In this document: piece by piece, positions 21,885 to 33,800 of the stretch
Position numbering within the stretch: position 1 is the first letter of the stretch
Layout of the letters: each line of letters opens with the position of its first letter
Assembly: GCA_964017065.1 (NCBI GenBank)
Contig: OZ024790.1
Location: 4,980,458-5,044,457 of the forward strand
DNA from: Haliclona indistincta
Lineage: Eukaryota > Porifera > Demospongiae > Haplosclerida > Chalinidae
DNA length: 64,000 nucleotides
Reading direction: 5' to 3'
The notes under the pieces: generated by a model
Told to the model about the DNA's origin: nothing
Databases searched by the model: none
Seen by the model: the letters and a program-made list of their open reading frames with translations, nothing else
Made by a program: the position numbers and the translations under genes

Positions 21885-24800
21885 CAGTCGATTGTGGCTG
21901 TGCAACACTGCTCTGTACATCATCCTCAATTAGTTGCTTGACATTCAATCCTTCTGTTTAAAGAAAATGGAAAAATTCTTACAGATGGTAGCTTATCATG
22001 ATGCCATTGCAGGAAAACACAAACCAATAAGAAAGAATAGTAACACATACAGTTAATGGGTATTAATACACAATACATCTCTACATTTAGCAGTATTAAG
22101 GTTGGCTATAGGTCAAAAAGCCTAAAATTGTGAGTCTTGTGCATTGTGAGTCTCATTAGTTGAAAATCACAAAGTACGAGTATGTACCTGTGGCAGAGAA
22201 AGTTTGAGAACATTCTTCTAACACTAGTTCCTCTCCAACGAATACCTGCAATACTCCCTTGCTTTGGATTGAGTCAGCAGCTTCAAATATGTCAATCTTT
22301 AGTTGCTTGACTTTACTAGTAGAACACAGCCAAGTGACTGCGATGCAACCGTCTTCAACTTTTTCAAGGTGGAAAAAGTTACTGGAAACACCAAGCTCAC
22401 AAACAAGCTTGGTCAGATCAAGTAAAGTTTCATTATCCCAGAATGAGCGGAGCTTAATCATAATACGAAGCTTGTCGTGCAACAGTTCTGAGGGTGGAGC
22501 ACATGCTAGAAACATATGCTTAAACTGCTTCACGGTTGCACCATTCAAAAAGTGTACAAGTTGCTGTTCATAATGATGCACAAGCTCTGTAGTTGCAGCA
22601 CTGTAGAAAGTATAAGTAATAATATAGATCACTATGCATTATAGCTTACGAGACATCTTTTGGAAATATATCACAAAATTCTTTGAGATAGTGAATGTTG
22701 AACAGTGAAACATGCTTCTCAAGAAATGTGTTGAATGATGACTGGAAACTTTGCTTAGAACTACTGCTGGTCATTGAAAAGAATAGATGTGGCAGGAAGT
22801 CAACAAATTCATCTTGTGCTTGAGGGTTGCGCTGAAGCTCTCTTTCATACTTCCGTTTTAATTTAGCAAAACCAAATCGGAGAGTAGCAAGTTCCCTTAC
22901 AAGCGGATCAGGAACATCGACTATTGAAAGGTGAGCAAAAACAATATTATTATATTATAATTATTAAGTAGGAATTTAAGGTCGCGGTGTGCCAATTTAA
23001 TGAGATTCATAACTTTGCAAGTAGCTTTGTTTTCTATACAATGGTATTTTGTACAAGCGTGCTCCAGTATGCATTTTGTTTTGTCTATCGATAAATATCG
23101 ATTATAGCAAGTTTCAGTCACGAAGTGTTAGCTAACGTGGAGCACTGAGCTCGCCCAGTAAAGACCGGTTATCTCCAGTTTGGCTTGCTTGCTCCGGAAA
23201 GAACTTCGTTTATAGCTTACAAATTCCAGCACACACAGACATATAGAGCAATTTTTCGATACTCTCTTGCTAATGCTGCAAAACAGCAAGCCTAGACCAG
23301 AAAAAATTCTTTAAAAAAATCTAGGTCGTAATACAGAATCGAAATTCGCTCTATACATCTGTGGGCAAGATGCTGCTGCACTTGAAGCGCGTCAATCTAT
23401 TGCTCGATAGTCGAGATAACAGCCACAGACGTTTCATGTATTATTTTCCCCATACTGTTACAAATATATGTAAATCGCTGTAGTTATAAAGTAGTTATTA
23501 GAAAAATGCACGTTGCGTGGGTGTTGAATATTAACTACGTGCACTGCCACCTTAAGGAATGTATAAGTATTTGGTATAACATGCTGTATAATCATTCATC
23601 AATTACATATGAAGACAGAAAATCACGTATGTACACACCCTGTCTGAAGCCAAAACCTGGTGGTGTCCAGGTGAGCAAACAGGACAGTTTACACCATATT
23701 ATATGCCAAAGTATGCATTTCTGGGCATCCTGTAGCAAAAAAAAATGCTGAAAGCGGCTAGGGGCTCTTCCCCTTCGTAACCCAGGTTAACGACACCCCC
23801 TTTAAAATTCACCCATGCTTTACATTTAGTGGGAGGACGTGGTCAAAATTATTTAAGTTTGACCTTTCTAAAGCACTTTTCACACTATTTATGACGTCTA
23901 AAGTAGGTGGAGTCAATTATGACGCCTATAGGCTTGAATTGGGCTTAAAGGGTTAACTGACTTATAAATTCTGTTTGCTGATGTTGATTTTTCTGCCAAT
24001 TATGTGACATAATAATTATTATGATTATTATGCCACATAATTGCCAAATCAGTAGTGTGGTTGTTCCTATTATTATGTATTTTACCTGTATGAGATTGAG
24101 AACAGTCTAACACTAAATTCTTCCCAATAAATATTTGTAGCACTCCCATGCTCTCGAATGAAGTAGCAGTTTCTGATATGGCCATCTCTAACAGCTTTAG
24201 TTCAGAAAAAGAACATCGCCAGATGACTGCAGAGCAATCATATTCAACTTTGGAGAGGTGGAGATGGCTGGCAGAAACACCAAACAGGGCAACAAATATT
24301 GTCAGATCCTCAATCGTATTATCTCCTTTGCAGCTTTTGAACTTCAGTTTCACAGTTTCCTTTGCTATCTGTAGCTTGATGGATGTAGCAAATGATGGAA
24401 ATAGTTGTCTAAACTCGCTCAAAGTTGTAGTAGCCCTAAATGTTTGGCACTGCAGCTCATACTTGTCTACCAATTGTCTAGTAGCAGTACTGTGTGAGAA
24501 ATAAGGATCAATCTGATTGTGCATAGCTTGGAATAACTATTACTTACCAAACATCTTCAGGAAATTCTCTGCAAATTTGTTTGAGGTAATATACATTAAA
24601 GAGAGAGACATCTTCATCAATGAGAGTCTGGAAGAGTGTCTGGAAGTTGTTCTGACCACCTTTACAGAATATTAGCGACAGGAATTTAACAAAATTTTCC
24701 TGGGCCTTAGAGCAATTTAGAAGCTCATTTTCATAACTTTGCAGTAATTCTCGAAAAGAAATTTGTAGATCAGTCAGTTTTTGTGCTAAAATGATCAAAG

Positions 24801-24902
24801 AAATAGACGACGTGACATAGTTTAATGTAGTCAGTTAATGTTAAATACCTTCATCAGTACTACTTGACCGGATAGACCACATTGTCTTGATGGAATCTTC
24901 AT
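21885..24902 (-). CDS. Two-module helical + GCI-V-W domain gene (exons a-f), likely part of a larger gene
   Basis: Six exons with consistent phases: 24849-24902 (a), 24548-24785 (b), 24086-24489 (c), 22650-22920 (d), 22188-22600 (e), 21885-21953 (f). Exons b and d code a helical segment (SYENELLNCSKAQENFVKFL, then VSLFNVYYLKQICREFPEDV). Exons c and e code a domain with FGVSASHLHLSKVE, a signature (E-D/Y-G/D-C-x-A-V-x-W) and GVLQIFIGKNLV near its end. Each b-c and d-e pair enters and leaves in phase 1, so the pair is a symmetric, duplicable module. I know similar modules from sponge death-domain proteins but no name. There is no start codon in exon a; the donor 3' of the death domain at 27851 (GTATGT, phase 1) and the TRAF-like acceptor at 20531 are both compatible. 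A nearly parallel but damaged copy is at 62042-63954. Confidence 0.7.
22980..23551. mobile_element. 572-bp element flanked by TTAA duplications
   Basis: TTAA occurs at 22976-22979 and 23552-23555 around the insert. The ends are imperfect inverted repeats (GGTCGCGGTGTGCC and inverse of GGTGGCAGTGCACG). The paralogous intron at 63070-63073 has a single TTAA in otherwise matching flanks and no insert. TTAA duplications are typical of piggyBac and Kolobok elements. No transposase inside. Confidence 0.8.
23778..23955. mobile_element. Inverted-repeat element end of the TTAACCCTTTAAGCCC family
   Basis: The right end GGGCTTAAAGGGTTAA is the inverse of that family's terminus; the left end is near CAGGTTAACGACACCCCCTT. 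The tract CTATTTATGACGTCTAAAGT is shared with 63299-63318, so the insertion predates the duplication of this locus. Confidence 0.45.
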
Positions 24903-25604
24903 CTAAAGAGAAAGCAGAACAAATAACACATTGAACGACTTAGCTAACTAAACCTTATCTTCCCAGCTAAACCTATAATTTATTGGCTAATGCATAAGGA
25001 CAAGATGGGATAGTGTTTGACCAGTTTAAAACAGTCGTCACGTTCTTATAATTATTATGAGCTGACAAACACGTCCACCTTCTTGCAGTAAGTATCGGAC
25101 TCACTGGCGCCTTAAAGTCTCTGCATGCTGGCGAAATTTCTATTGAGGTGACAGGTAACAGTTTGCCTAATTCATTATTCATAAATAAATATAACCACTG
25201 TCAAAATAAAAAGTGCGAGAACACCATGAAGACGATCCAAAGTCATACCAAAGACTGTTCTTTTGAGGAGCGTAAGAGCTGTGAAAATACAGAGCTGTAG
25301 TCGGGCGGCAGGAGGCAAAACCTTAAGACGTCCGAGGAATTTAGATTTTCGTCGTCAAATTATACAGAAACTACGGTGACAGAATAACAGCGAACTTTAC
25401 TACTAACTAGCACTTCTGGAGTCGTTCTAGTGCCTGAGTATATTTGTTTGGTATTCCGGCAAGCGGTTTCAGAGTGAAACGCCGATGAGTCTTGACAGCG
25501 CCGTTCGTTTGGCAATGAACTAGCGCCAAAACTCATCGTAACACACACATTTTTGGCGTCCAGGCGATCTTTTTACTCTCAGGGCCTGCCCAAAAGTCTG
25601 TACA
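24903..25604. other. Presumed intron or promoter region, nothing firm
   Basis: Higher GC than its surroundings at 25250-25620, with several short frames on both strands but no recognised domain. It could be a bidirectional promoter region. Confidence 0.3.
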
Positions 25605-26187
25605 AATGGAACAACGGAGGTATACGGTCAGCAAGTAAGCACTCTTAGTCATAGTGAGAATTTATTGTAATATGTTACTTAATTGCTTTATGCTAGTGAC
25701 ATTCTATCATCTTTGTTTGAACCTCCCTAATTAATCCACTCGCATCATCCATCACTTGCACATATGTACATGACTATCAGCCTGGTCACTTCCAACACAT
25801 TATGAATGTACAGAATGAAAGGCTTTGGAAAAAAAACATTATTCAAGTTGATATAGACACTACATCAATATACGTTTTGAAAGCCTTTTGTAAATTTTGT
25901 TTGAACAATTCTTATACTATAATAGTGATAGTTCACAGAGTCTCTTCGAAAAGCAAGTATCTGGACGTTGCTGCATTCATAAGTACTTAGTGATGTGGAC
26001 ACCAAAAGGAATGACGGTCGAGCGCATTCACTTCAGCTCTGCCTTTTGGGAAAACGCAAAGATGAAGCTTGTATCTTTCTATCGAAGAGCGATTCTACCA
26101 GAGTTGACACTCCCACGGCACATCAGTGGTCAGTCCGCAGACTCCGTCAGAGAGCCCGAGAAAGAACCGGAGAGAGGACACTATTAG
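25605..26187 (+). pseudogene. Fragment resembling a YqaJ-type recombinase / transposon-associated nuclease gene
   Basis: A short ATG exon (25605-25633, MEQRRYTVS) ends at a GTAAGC donor. After ~270 bases a plus frame reads VMWTPKGMTVERIHF, then SAFWENAKMKLVSFYRRAILPEL. The pattern of a hydrophobic beta strand, a W-x-A-K-x-K-L-x-x-F segment and ILPEL resembles the C-terminal part of YqaJ-like nucleases captured in invertebrate transposons. The catalytic core is not visible. Assignment is tentative. Confidence 0.35.
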
Positions 26188-26461
26188 TTCTGACTACAAG
26201 TAGTTATATTACAAGCACACATTCTATGATGTAATTATTGACTTTGAGCGCACCAAATGTTTGCGTACAACTTTATTTTTTATGTCTCACATTCTGAGAA
26301 AGACTTCACAATAACGCTGCATATTCATCTCAACATTACCTAAGATCGTAAGTATCCGTTTTGTAATATTCAATGCCGTTTTTGATTGAATAAAGGAATA
26401 TTTATTCTTTATGCTGCAGAGACCAACATTTAGTCACTTGTCTGACAGATTACCTGCGACA

Positions 26462-27397
26462 CTAGAAGCAGGGGATCGCGCTGATACAGAATTTTCTGGT
26501 GTTAGGGTAGAGTCGTCGGAAGGGGAAGAGATGCAACAGGAGAACATTACACATAGGCTGAACCGACAACAGCACCATGTTTTTACCATTGATGAAAAGA
26601 GAATTTTTCATAATTTTAATAGACTGCTTATTGACACCTGATACAATTAGATCTCTTCTCTGCTTGAGGAGGACAGACTGCATGCACTTTCCTGGCTTCA
26701 GGAGGTAGGCTTGGCTTGATAGACACATTGGAGTACTCGGAGTTTGAGAGTTGCTTTGCTTGAGCCAAGATCGAGAAAGCATCATGGGAACGACTCATCA
26801 TCACCACAAGAATAGGTCTGTGTCGATCAGAGGAGTGTTTACTGAGCCTGTAACAGTCACGCACAGAAAATTCAGAGATAGAAGGGAGTACAGTTTTCAG
26901 AACGGAGGTAACAAACTTGGCATCGTTTGCAAAGCGAACGTGTCTAGGAGTACCCATGGTAGACTCTTTTATCCCGAAAAGGAGAAGATTGAATTTTCTG
27001 TTTGGCAAGGGTTTCAAGGGGCGCTTGGACGAATCAGAGAGGGCACTATTGGATACAGTACCAGTACCCGATGAGGACACTTTAGAGGAAGACCGACCAG
27101 ACGAGGAAGACTGAGGCTGACCTTAGCGGCAGATGTTTTCTAGAGAGTCTAGGCGCCGGCGAAATTCAACCATTACCTCAGACTCGACTTGGCTAACACG
27201 ACTGTTTATCTCCTCTAACTGCTTGGATACACTGTCTTCAAGCATCTTTGCTTGAGAGAAAATGAGTGACCGAAGAGGCGTCATGGCTTCAGCGATAAGA
27301 CCCGTAAGTGACACTCTGAGTTTCTTTTCAAGGCTTTCGAACATAGCAGCTTTTCGACGTCGCTGGAGGTCATGTCGTCCAGTTTAGCGTTCTTCAT
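26462..27397 (-). pseudogene. LINE ORF1 (CR1/L2-like) fragment
   Basis: In the minus strand a predicted coiled-coil stretch (KMLEDSVSKQLEEINSRVSQ) is followed, after a single in-frame TAA at 27123-27125, by a Ser-rich linker and FNLLLFGIKES, DAKFVTSVLK, IS-FSVRDCYRLSK, RPILVVMMSRSHDA. A frameshift near 26680 moves the end (LLKQRRDLIVSGVNKQSIKI) to another frame. Known: LINE ORF1 proteins have a coiled coil then an RNA-recognition-like fold with these blocks. No endonuclease or reverse transcriptase follows; a broken copy. Confidence 0.7.
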
Positions 27398-27846
27398 GAT
27401 TGCTGAGCTGTTTTGTGGCTTCTATTATTGTGAGATTTCCATTACTCAGCGATGCTGGTGTCTAGACTAAAATGCATACTTATGATCCTAGAGTTTTGCT
27501 AGCCAATAGGACTGGTGAATAAAGTTGTAATTAACCATTAATAACTAGGTCAATAATCATTAACGAGTATTATAAGTTATTACAAACAGTAATCTACAAG
27601 TACAGGATTTATTATATAAACTCTGAAAACTCAATAGTTTTACAATTAGAAAGACACGATACTTTGAAGATCATTAAAAAATAGGCGTACCCGCCACATT
27701 AAGGCCATCCACAATTTTTATCAGTGAAATTTTCTTTGTTTACAGTTATCTCCAGTGCATGTACATGTGACAAACAACCCCAGTTTTAAACTAATTCATA
27801 TCAAATCACATACATGCACATGCAGAAGAACTTAACCCGTATTTGT

Positions 27847-30800
27847 TTACATACCAAGAGAATCACTCAGTTCCTCTTCTCCTACATAATTAGATCGCAG
27901 CACAGCTTTAAGAGTAGCCCAGTTGGTTGGGCTCTGTGGAGTAGACTGCTGCTGCCAGAGCGTAAATACATCATTAAAGCACTCAAGAGGATTTCCACGA
28001 CGATGTTTCTCAATACCATCTAGAACAGCCACACTGATCCCAAGGGACACGCCCACTCTCCTCCACTTGGCAGGTATCTTGCTAGCTATTTCCATAAAAT
28101 GGAAATGTGATAAATCTACTGAAGAAGCTGAAGATGATTCAGATAATGTTCCTATATTAAAAGATTTCAAATACTGCAATTATTAAGTGCACAAATGCTC
28201 ACTAGTTGGAGTAGGCAATGGTGGTGTAGCCCTAGCTGATGAGGTAGAGTTTGTAGTGAAGGTGTCTGTTTAATAAACAAGTCACAACAATAATGAAGCT
28301 AGTTATCATCTATACCACTCACCATCTGATGCTGTCTGCCATGACAGCATTTCTTTATCAGTACCAGGACCAGAAGCTGTCTTAGGCTTGGCAGAGCAGG
28401 TAGGAGAGATGCCGCTGGTCTCACAATGATGAGGGTTAGATTCACAGACCTTAAAGGGACAGAAATGTATCTAGACACACTTATAAGTGTCATCCCGTCT
28501 CTACATACAATAGTACTAAGATCATTAATAAACTTAAAAAAATATAAACATTTTTCTTCAGTGAGACTAGTGCCTTTAGACTAGAACAAAACAGTCGTGA
28601 AGTTCCTCCAGGAAAGTGGATTTGAACATTTTTAGTCAACGATTTCTCAATCACGTTGTAAGCTAAGTGTTAGACACCGTCCTCTGATTGCATGTGACCA
28701 ATCACTTAAAGATGGTGATTGGAACCTGGAGTCTTCCAAGAACAGCTCAGCGACTATGCTTGTGTAAGATCGCAACCGTTATATCAGTTGCTGCAGGAAG
28801 TTATTAGTCCAAGGAGCATGCAACCATGAAACAGCCAAAATTTAAATGGTTCGCTATTGCGCACGAGATTTATACAGCCCTAGTGTAAAGCATGTGTGCA
28901 CATGTGGCCATACGGCTCACAAAAAAATGCCTAATAAGGCCAATGTGCCAAGCAGCGGATATAATATTTTGTGTTATTACCACTACGCTATTTGCTCCTT
29001 GGAAGGATAAGCTCCAGGATGCAGCTGTGTGTAATAGAGAGTTTCTAAGCGAGAGAGGGAGTGTGGGGCTTGTATACAAAGCATGTATGTGGTGTGCTAG
29101 AAATTAGAATATCAGAGATATAATGGAGTTCAAATTAAAACGAAGAAAACAGCAACAATTAAATTGATAATGAAAACAAAGACAAGCATCTTGAAACTGC
29201 ACCAATGAAAGCACCAAGATGCTGATGCCTCGGTGCAGTACGTCATAAAACTAAAAGTTATAAAAATTAACATACACAATATCCACAAACACAACTATCT
29301 ACCATTCCACAAACACAGTAAACTATAGGCTACAAACACGACAACAGCTGCAGATGCATGAATACATGATTTCTGTACAGCAGTGCTTTAGTTATGCAAT
29401 CAGAAGCCAATCAGTGCTGATCACTAATTAAACTGGGCGTGTCTATACATGTTCATGCAGTTCGAGTGCAGAGCACAGCACAGTCACGAGCGAGATAGCG
29501 GCATAGCTTGCTTACACAATTTCTTTAGACATGCGCTGATAAAGCCTGATATCCTGTAGTGAAATTCTAACCTATCAGCTTCTAGGCAGTCAACTGTGGA
29601 TAGTTTGTCTACGGAAAACTTTCAATCGCGGGGTAAGCAAATCATGCAATAACTTTTATAGCAAATAAAAAAATTATCGACTTTAGCTTGCGGTGCACGT
29701 TTCAGAGCTTATTTTTCAGCGAGCGACGAGAAATCCTGCCGACAGACTGAAAGACAGTCAGACACACAACACGACTACCGTATGCCTCGTGGCTCCGCCC
29801 ACCGAGCCATAATAATATTATGTAAAACTTACTGAAAAGTAGACAAAAATTAATAAAAGTGACAAAAGAAAAATTGTAAACCAACAAGGCAGCTGTTGAC
29901 CTACCACCTAATCTGGTCAAGCTGCAATTTTAACAAATAACATTAAGAACTATGGATGTGAGAAAAAGATTTTTTGCTTAAAATTCATGTAAAGAGCACA
30001 AATTTGAAGATGCACACAAAATGACTCACCGTATCCTTGGCATCAGGTCCTTTTATAGTAGCCAGCTGCAGATACTTTACTATTTCTTCAGTCTCGGCTG
30101 GGCCTGTCCGATCACTTTCAATAGCCAACATGAGAGCAGTCAATCCGTTCTGCACACAAGAGAATAACTGATCATTAGCACCTCACTTAATATGTGGAAT
30201 TTTAGCTACAACGTACGGCAAGAAGTAGCTACTGAAACTTGGTGAAAATGATCTTTTAACATTATATTTAGAGTATAGTCTAGTGATATTGACCAATGAG
30301 ATTGACTACAGCTTGGACTCTAAATAGCTTAGTATCCAAACCGCGCACTTAGTATCCAAGCCGCGCTACTTAGAAGCCAACTTGAATCAGTACAGGAATT
30401 GTTGGATTCATTCTCTCTGCATAACGAAAAGACTATCATAAAGAAGAGCGACGACTAGTTGACACGTAGCGCAGATAGACGAGTGGAGGCGAGCTAGAAA
30501 TGTTGCTCGCTTTCGATCGTTAGTCGCGAGTCCGCAGTACAGTGCGCACAGCATGCCGTGGCAGGGGAGGAGTTTCAAAAGCCAGGGTGGAGTTTGTTAT
30601 AGTGGCGCACATGCACGGCTGGCGACCCAAAGAGCTTCTGTGTTGACAGTTTAATGCTAGAGGCGCTTGACTTACCAAAACATTAACGTTTGTGTAAGAG
30701 TACTGCTGAGTGTTGTTCGCCATCGAAGATTGCACTTTCTCTGTTCAGAACTACGTAAGAAACAACTTTAGCACGCCTCGTCTTTTCAAAAACAAACGCC

Positions 30801-33800
30801 ATTTCTTTGTTGACAAAATCCGTCGTGTGAGTGTTGCTTAGCTACTCGTGGCTATACTCTAAAATAGTTAGACGCCTCGGCCAATGGGATCTACGCGGTT
30901 TAGAAACCTCGGCCGGGTTATGTAACGACCTCGCTACGCTCGGTCGTCACAACAAACCCGCCTCGGTTCTAAACAGCGTAGATCCCATGGCCTCGTCGTC
31001 TAACTTATATTTAGTGCTTTCATGAAGTTGAAATAAGTTAAGAATTTGGAATATAGTTACACAACTATTTCCTCTCAGATTTGGAGACTTAAATTCATTT
31101 TTATGCATAGTCAAAAATTATGAGCCAAAATGTACCAAAAAAAAGCTTAAACGGAAGTTTTTTCAGAACTTAATTTACTGAAGTTAATAAAAAAGGTTTG
31201 CATTATTATAAATAGATAATATTCTTTTTGTTTTAAGTGCAAGTAAATCTTGAAGGTGAGCAAGACTCACAGTTGACTTGTTTTCGATTAATTGCTGAGC
31301 TAATGATATTCAATATTTTCTTGCATGCGGCAGTGCCGAGGCTCAAATCAGGGATAAATTAAAGGCCTATAGTAAGTCAAGTTTTCTTGTGCTTGCAAGA
31401 GATATGTAAGTGGAAATAAATTTAACAAGTTTCTTTTAGCAGAACACTGCATGCTGAAAGCACTGTACAGTGAACTAGAGTACAATCGTACGACCTACAT
31501 GTAACAACTGGAATCCAATCAACTTTAATCATAGATCACTCATTCATAATGTAGGTTTGAGTTAAAATTTAATATTCATTCTTGCATTCTTGCAATGTAA
31601 CACGTTCTTGCTGATTTTGTCATAGTTTTACTTTAGAAGACAATGATAATCGTTAAAGAAAATTAAAAAGATTTCTATTGAAATCAAAAGGATGTAGGGT
31701 TGTGAAATCTACCACTGGTCCACAATGTAAACTAAAAAGGAACAAGCATGGAATGGTAACACGATTGACCTGCTAACAGACCATAGATCCCTACATCAGT
31801 GGCTGCTGTGGTTGCCTATAGCTAGTTCAGCTAGTTGCAGTTGACTGACACCTGACGTGCATTCAGCTTGTGACAAAATATTGATCTTATGTACAGTCAC
31901 TGATGTAGGGATCTATGGTCTGTTAGCAAGTCAATCGTGTTACCATTCCATGCTTGTTCCTTGCTAGTTTACATGGTGGACCAGTGGTAGATTTCACAAC
32001 CCTACATCCTTTTGATTTCAATAGAAATCCTTTTAATTTTCTTGTTTGTGTCCTTTTTTCTTTTCAGTGAAGTGCAGTTCAATATCATGCACGTACTGAG
32101 CCGTCTTTCTTTCCACCATTGGTTTAGTTTTCCTGTTGCTGATGGCTTTTCTTTATTATTAACAATTTTAAACTTGTTGCTAAAAATAATTGTTATGCTG
32201 TACATATCAGCTCGCCTACGCATGCATGCATGCATGCAGTGCATACGAGCCCTGGCCACACTTGTTTGTAGACCGGTACGGCGGTTATAATTATCTGGCA
32301 AGCGCAGAATGGTGATCCTATACGAGCTTACCGTTCTTCAAAGACTCCAGACATATATGTGTTCTCCGTTATTCATACGGCATGGCGATACTGAAACTAG
32401 TGCTTGGTCACGTGCGCTAACCACTGCTTGTTCACGTGAGTATTGCGCAATCACAATAATGGCGTCTAACACTTAACTGACAATGGATCACGATCGAGAA
32501 ATCGCGGAATTTAAATCGCCGTTTCGCTAAAAACAAAGTTCAAAAGGCACCTGCCAGGAGAATTTCACGACTGTTCGTGGATGTTTTTGTGTCGGCACTG
32601 CTCGCGTAAAGGCGCTACGCGAGTTGAAGAAAGAAAGAAACGAAGATGACGAAACTCGATTTTCACCGTTTCCAGGTTCGCCACTTTAGTAACAATTTCG
32701 AGCAATCTCCTTGCTATTGTAAGATGGGGCAACGCCAGAGAGCAGATTTAGGTGTCTTTTGACGTATAAAATTCATCACCAGGTGAAATATCAGCGTTTG
32801 AACACTAATACATTGTATGTAGCCGCCATGTTGTTTTCTCGTTCAACCCTACATAGGGAGTCACTACCGTGCATCCCTAATAACAAAGAAAGTACTCAAT
32901 ACTCAATAATCCCATCCACTATAACTCACTCTATCAGTAATATCAATTTGAGCTGCTGTCTCTTGAACCAAGTACTTCACAATCACTGTCCTGCCGAACC
33001 TAGCAGCATGCATCAGAGCAGTCCGACCATCCTACAAACGTAAAATACACAAAACCAAAAACAGATACAAACATGACACTAACATGTATAATTAAAGTTT
33101 AATATAACCTTATACATATGACTCACATTGTCTTTGGAATCAACATTAACGCCAACTTGTTTAACCAGGTACTTCACAATGGTTATGTAGCCATTCTGAG
33201 CAGCATTCATCAGAACAGTCCTTCCATTCTACATACAAACAATACTAAGTATACTCCCTGAAAAGTGTATTTCATTAAACCATACAAATTCACAGTATAC
33301 TAGCCACGTTAGCCAGTGAACACAAACCAATAGTGTACTGTCAAGAGTACTGTACTTAGCTGAAACTCACATCATCAGTCCAGTTTGGATTAGCTCCTTT
33401 TCCTATTGCACACTTAGTATCCTCCAGTCTACCAAGGTAACAAGCATAATTTAGTTCTTTATCCTGTGCATAGGTGCATAGACAAAAAGGAATGTTGATT
33501 TCATATTAAGTTTTCAAATTTGAGATTCTATTGTGCACTGATATAGTTTTCCTACAAACCTTTTGTTCATGCATGTTGGCAGAAAGTTGGACTGATAAAC
33601 TTTGGCTACTAAGTACATGCACTATACTAGCAACATACCTACCCATGGGGAATTTTAAATATACCATTATTAGGTCCTACCAATGATATAATTATTACAC
33701 CGGAAATGAAGTGGTGAACACAGCTGTCATGTTTTGAGGGACACAATAATAATTATCATTGCATGCGGCCTATATAAATTGTATTGTGTGGCCTGGTGTG

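Noticed and set aside
29440..29480. tRNA B-box-like GTTCGAG in the dispersed repeat
   Set aside because: No matching A box or cloverleaf could be drawn, so neither a tRNA nor a tRNA-derived SINE is claimed.
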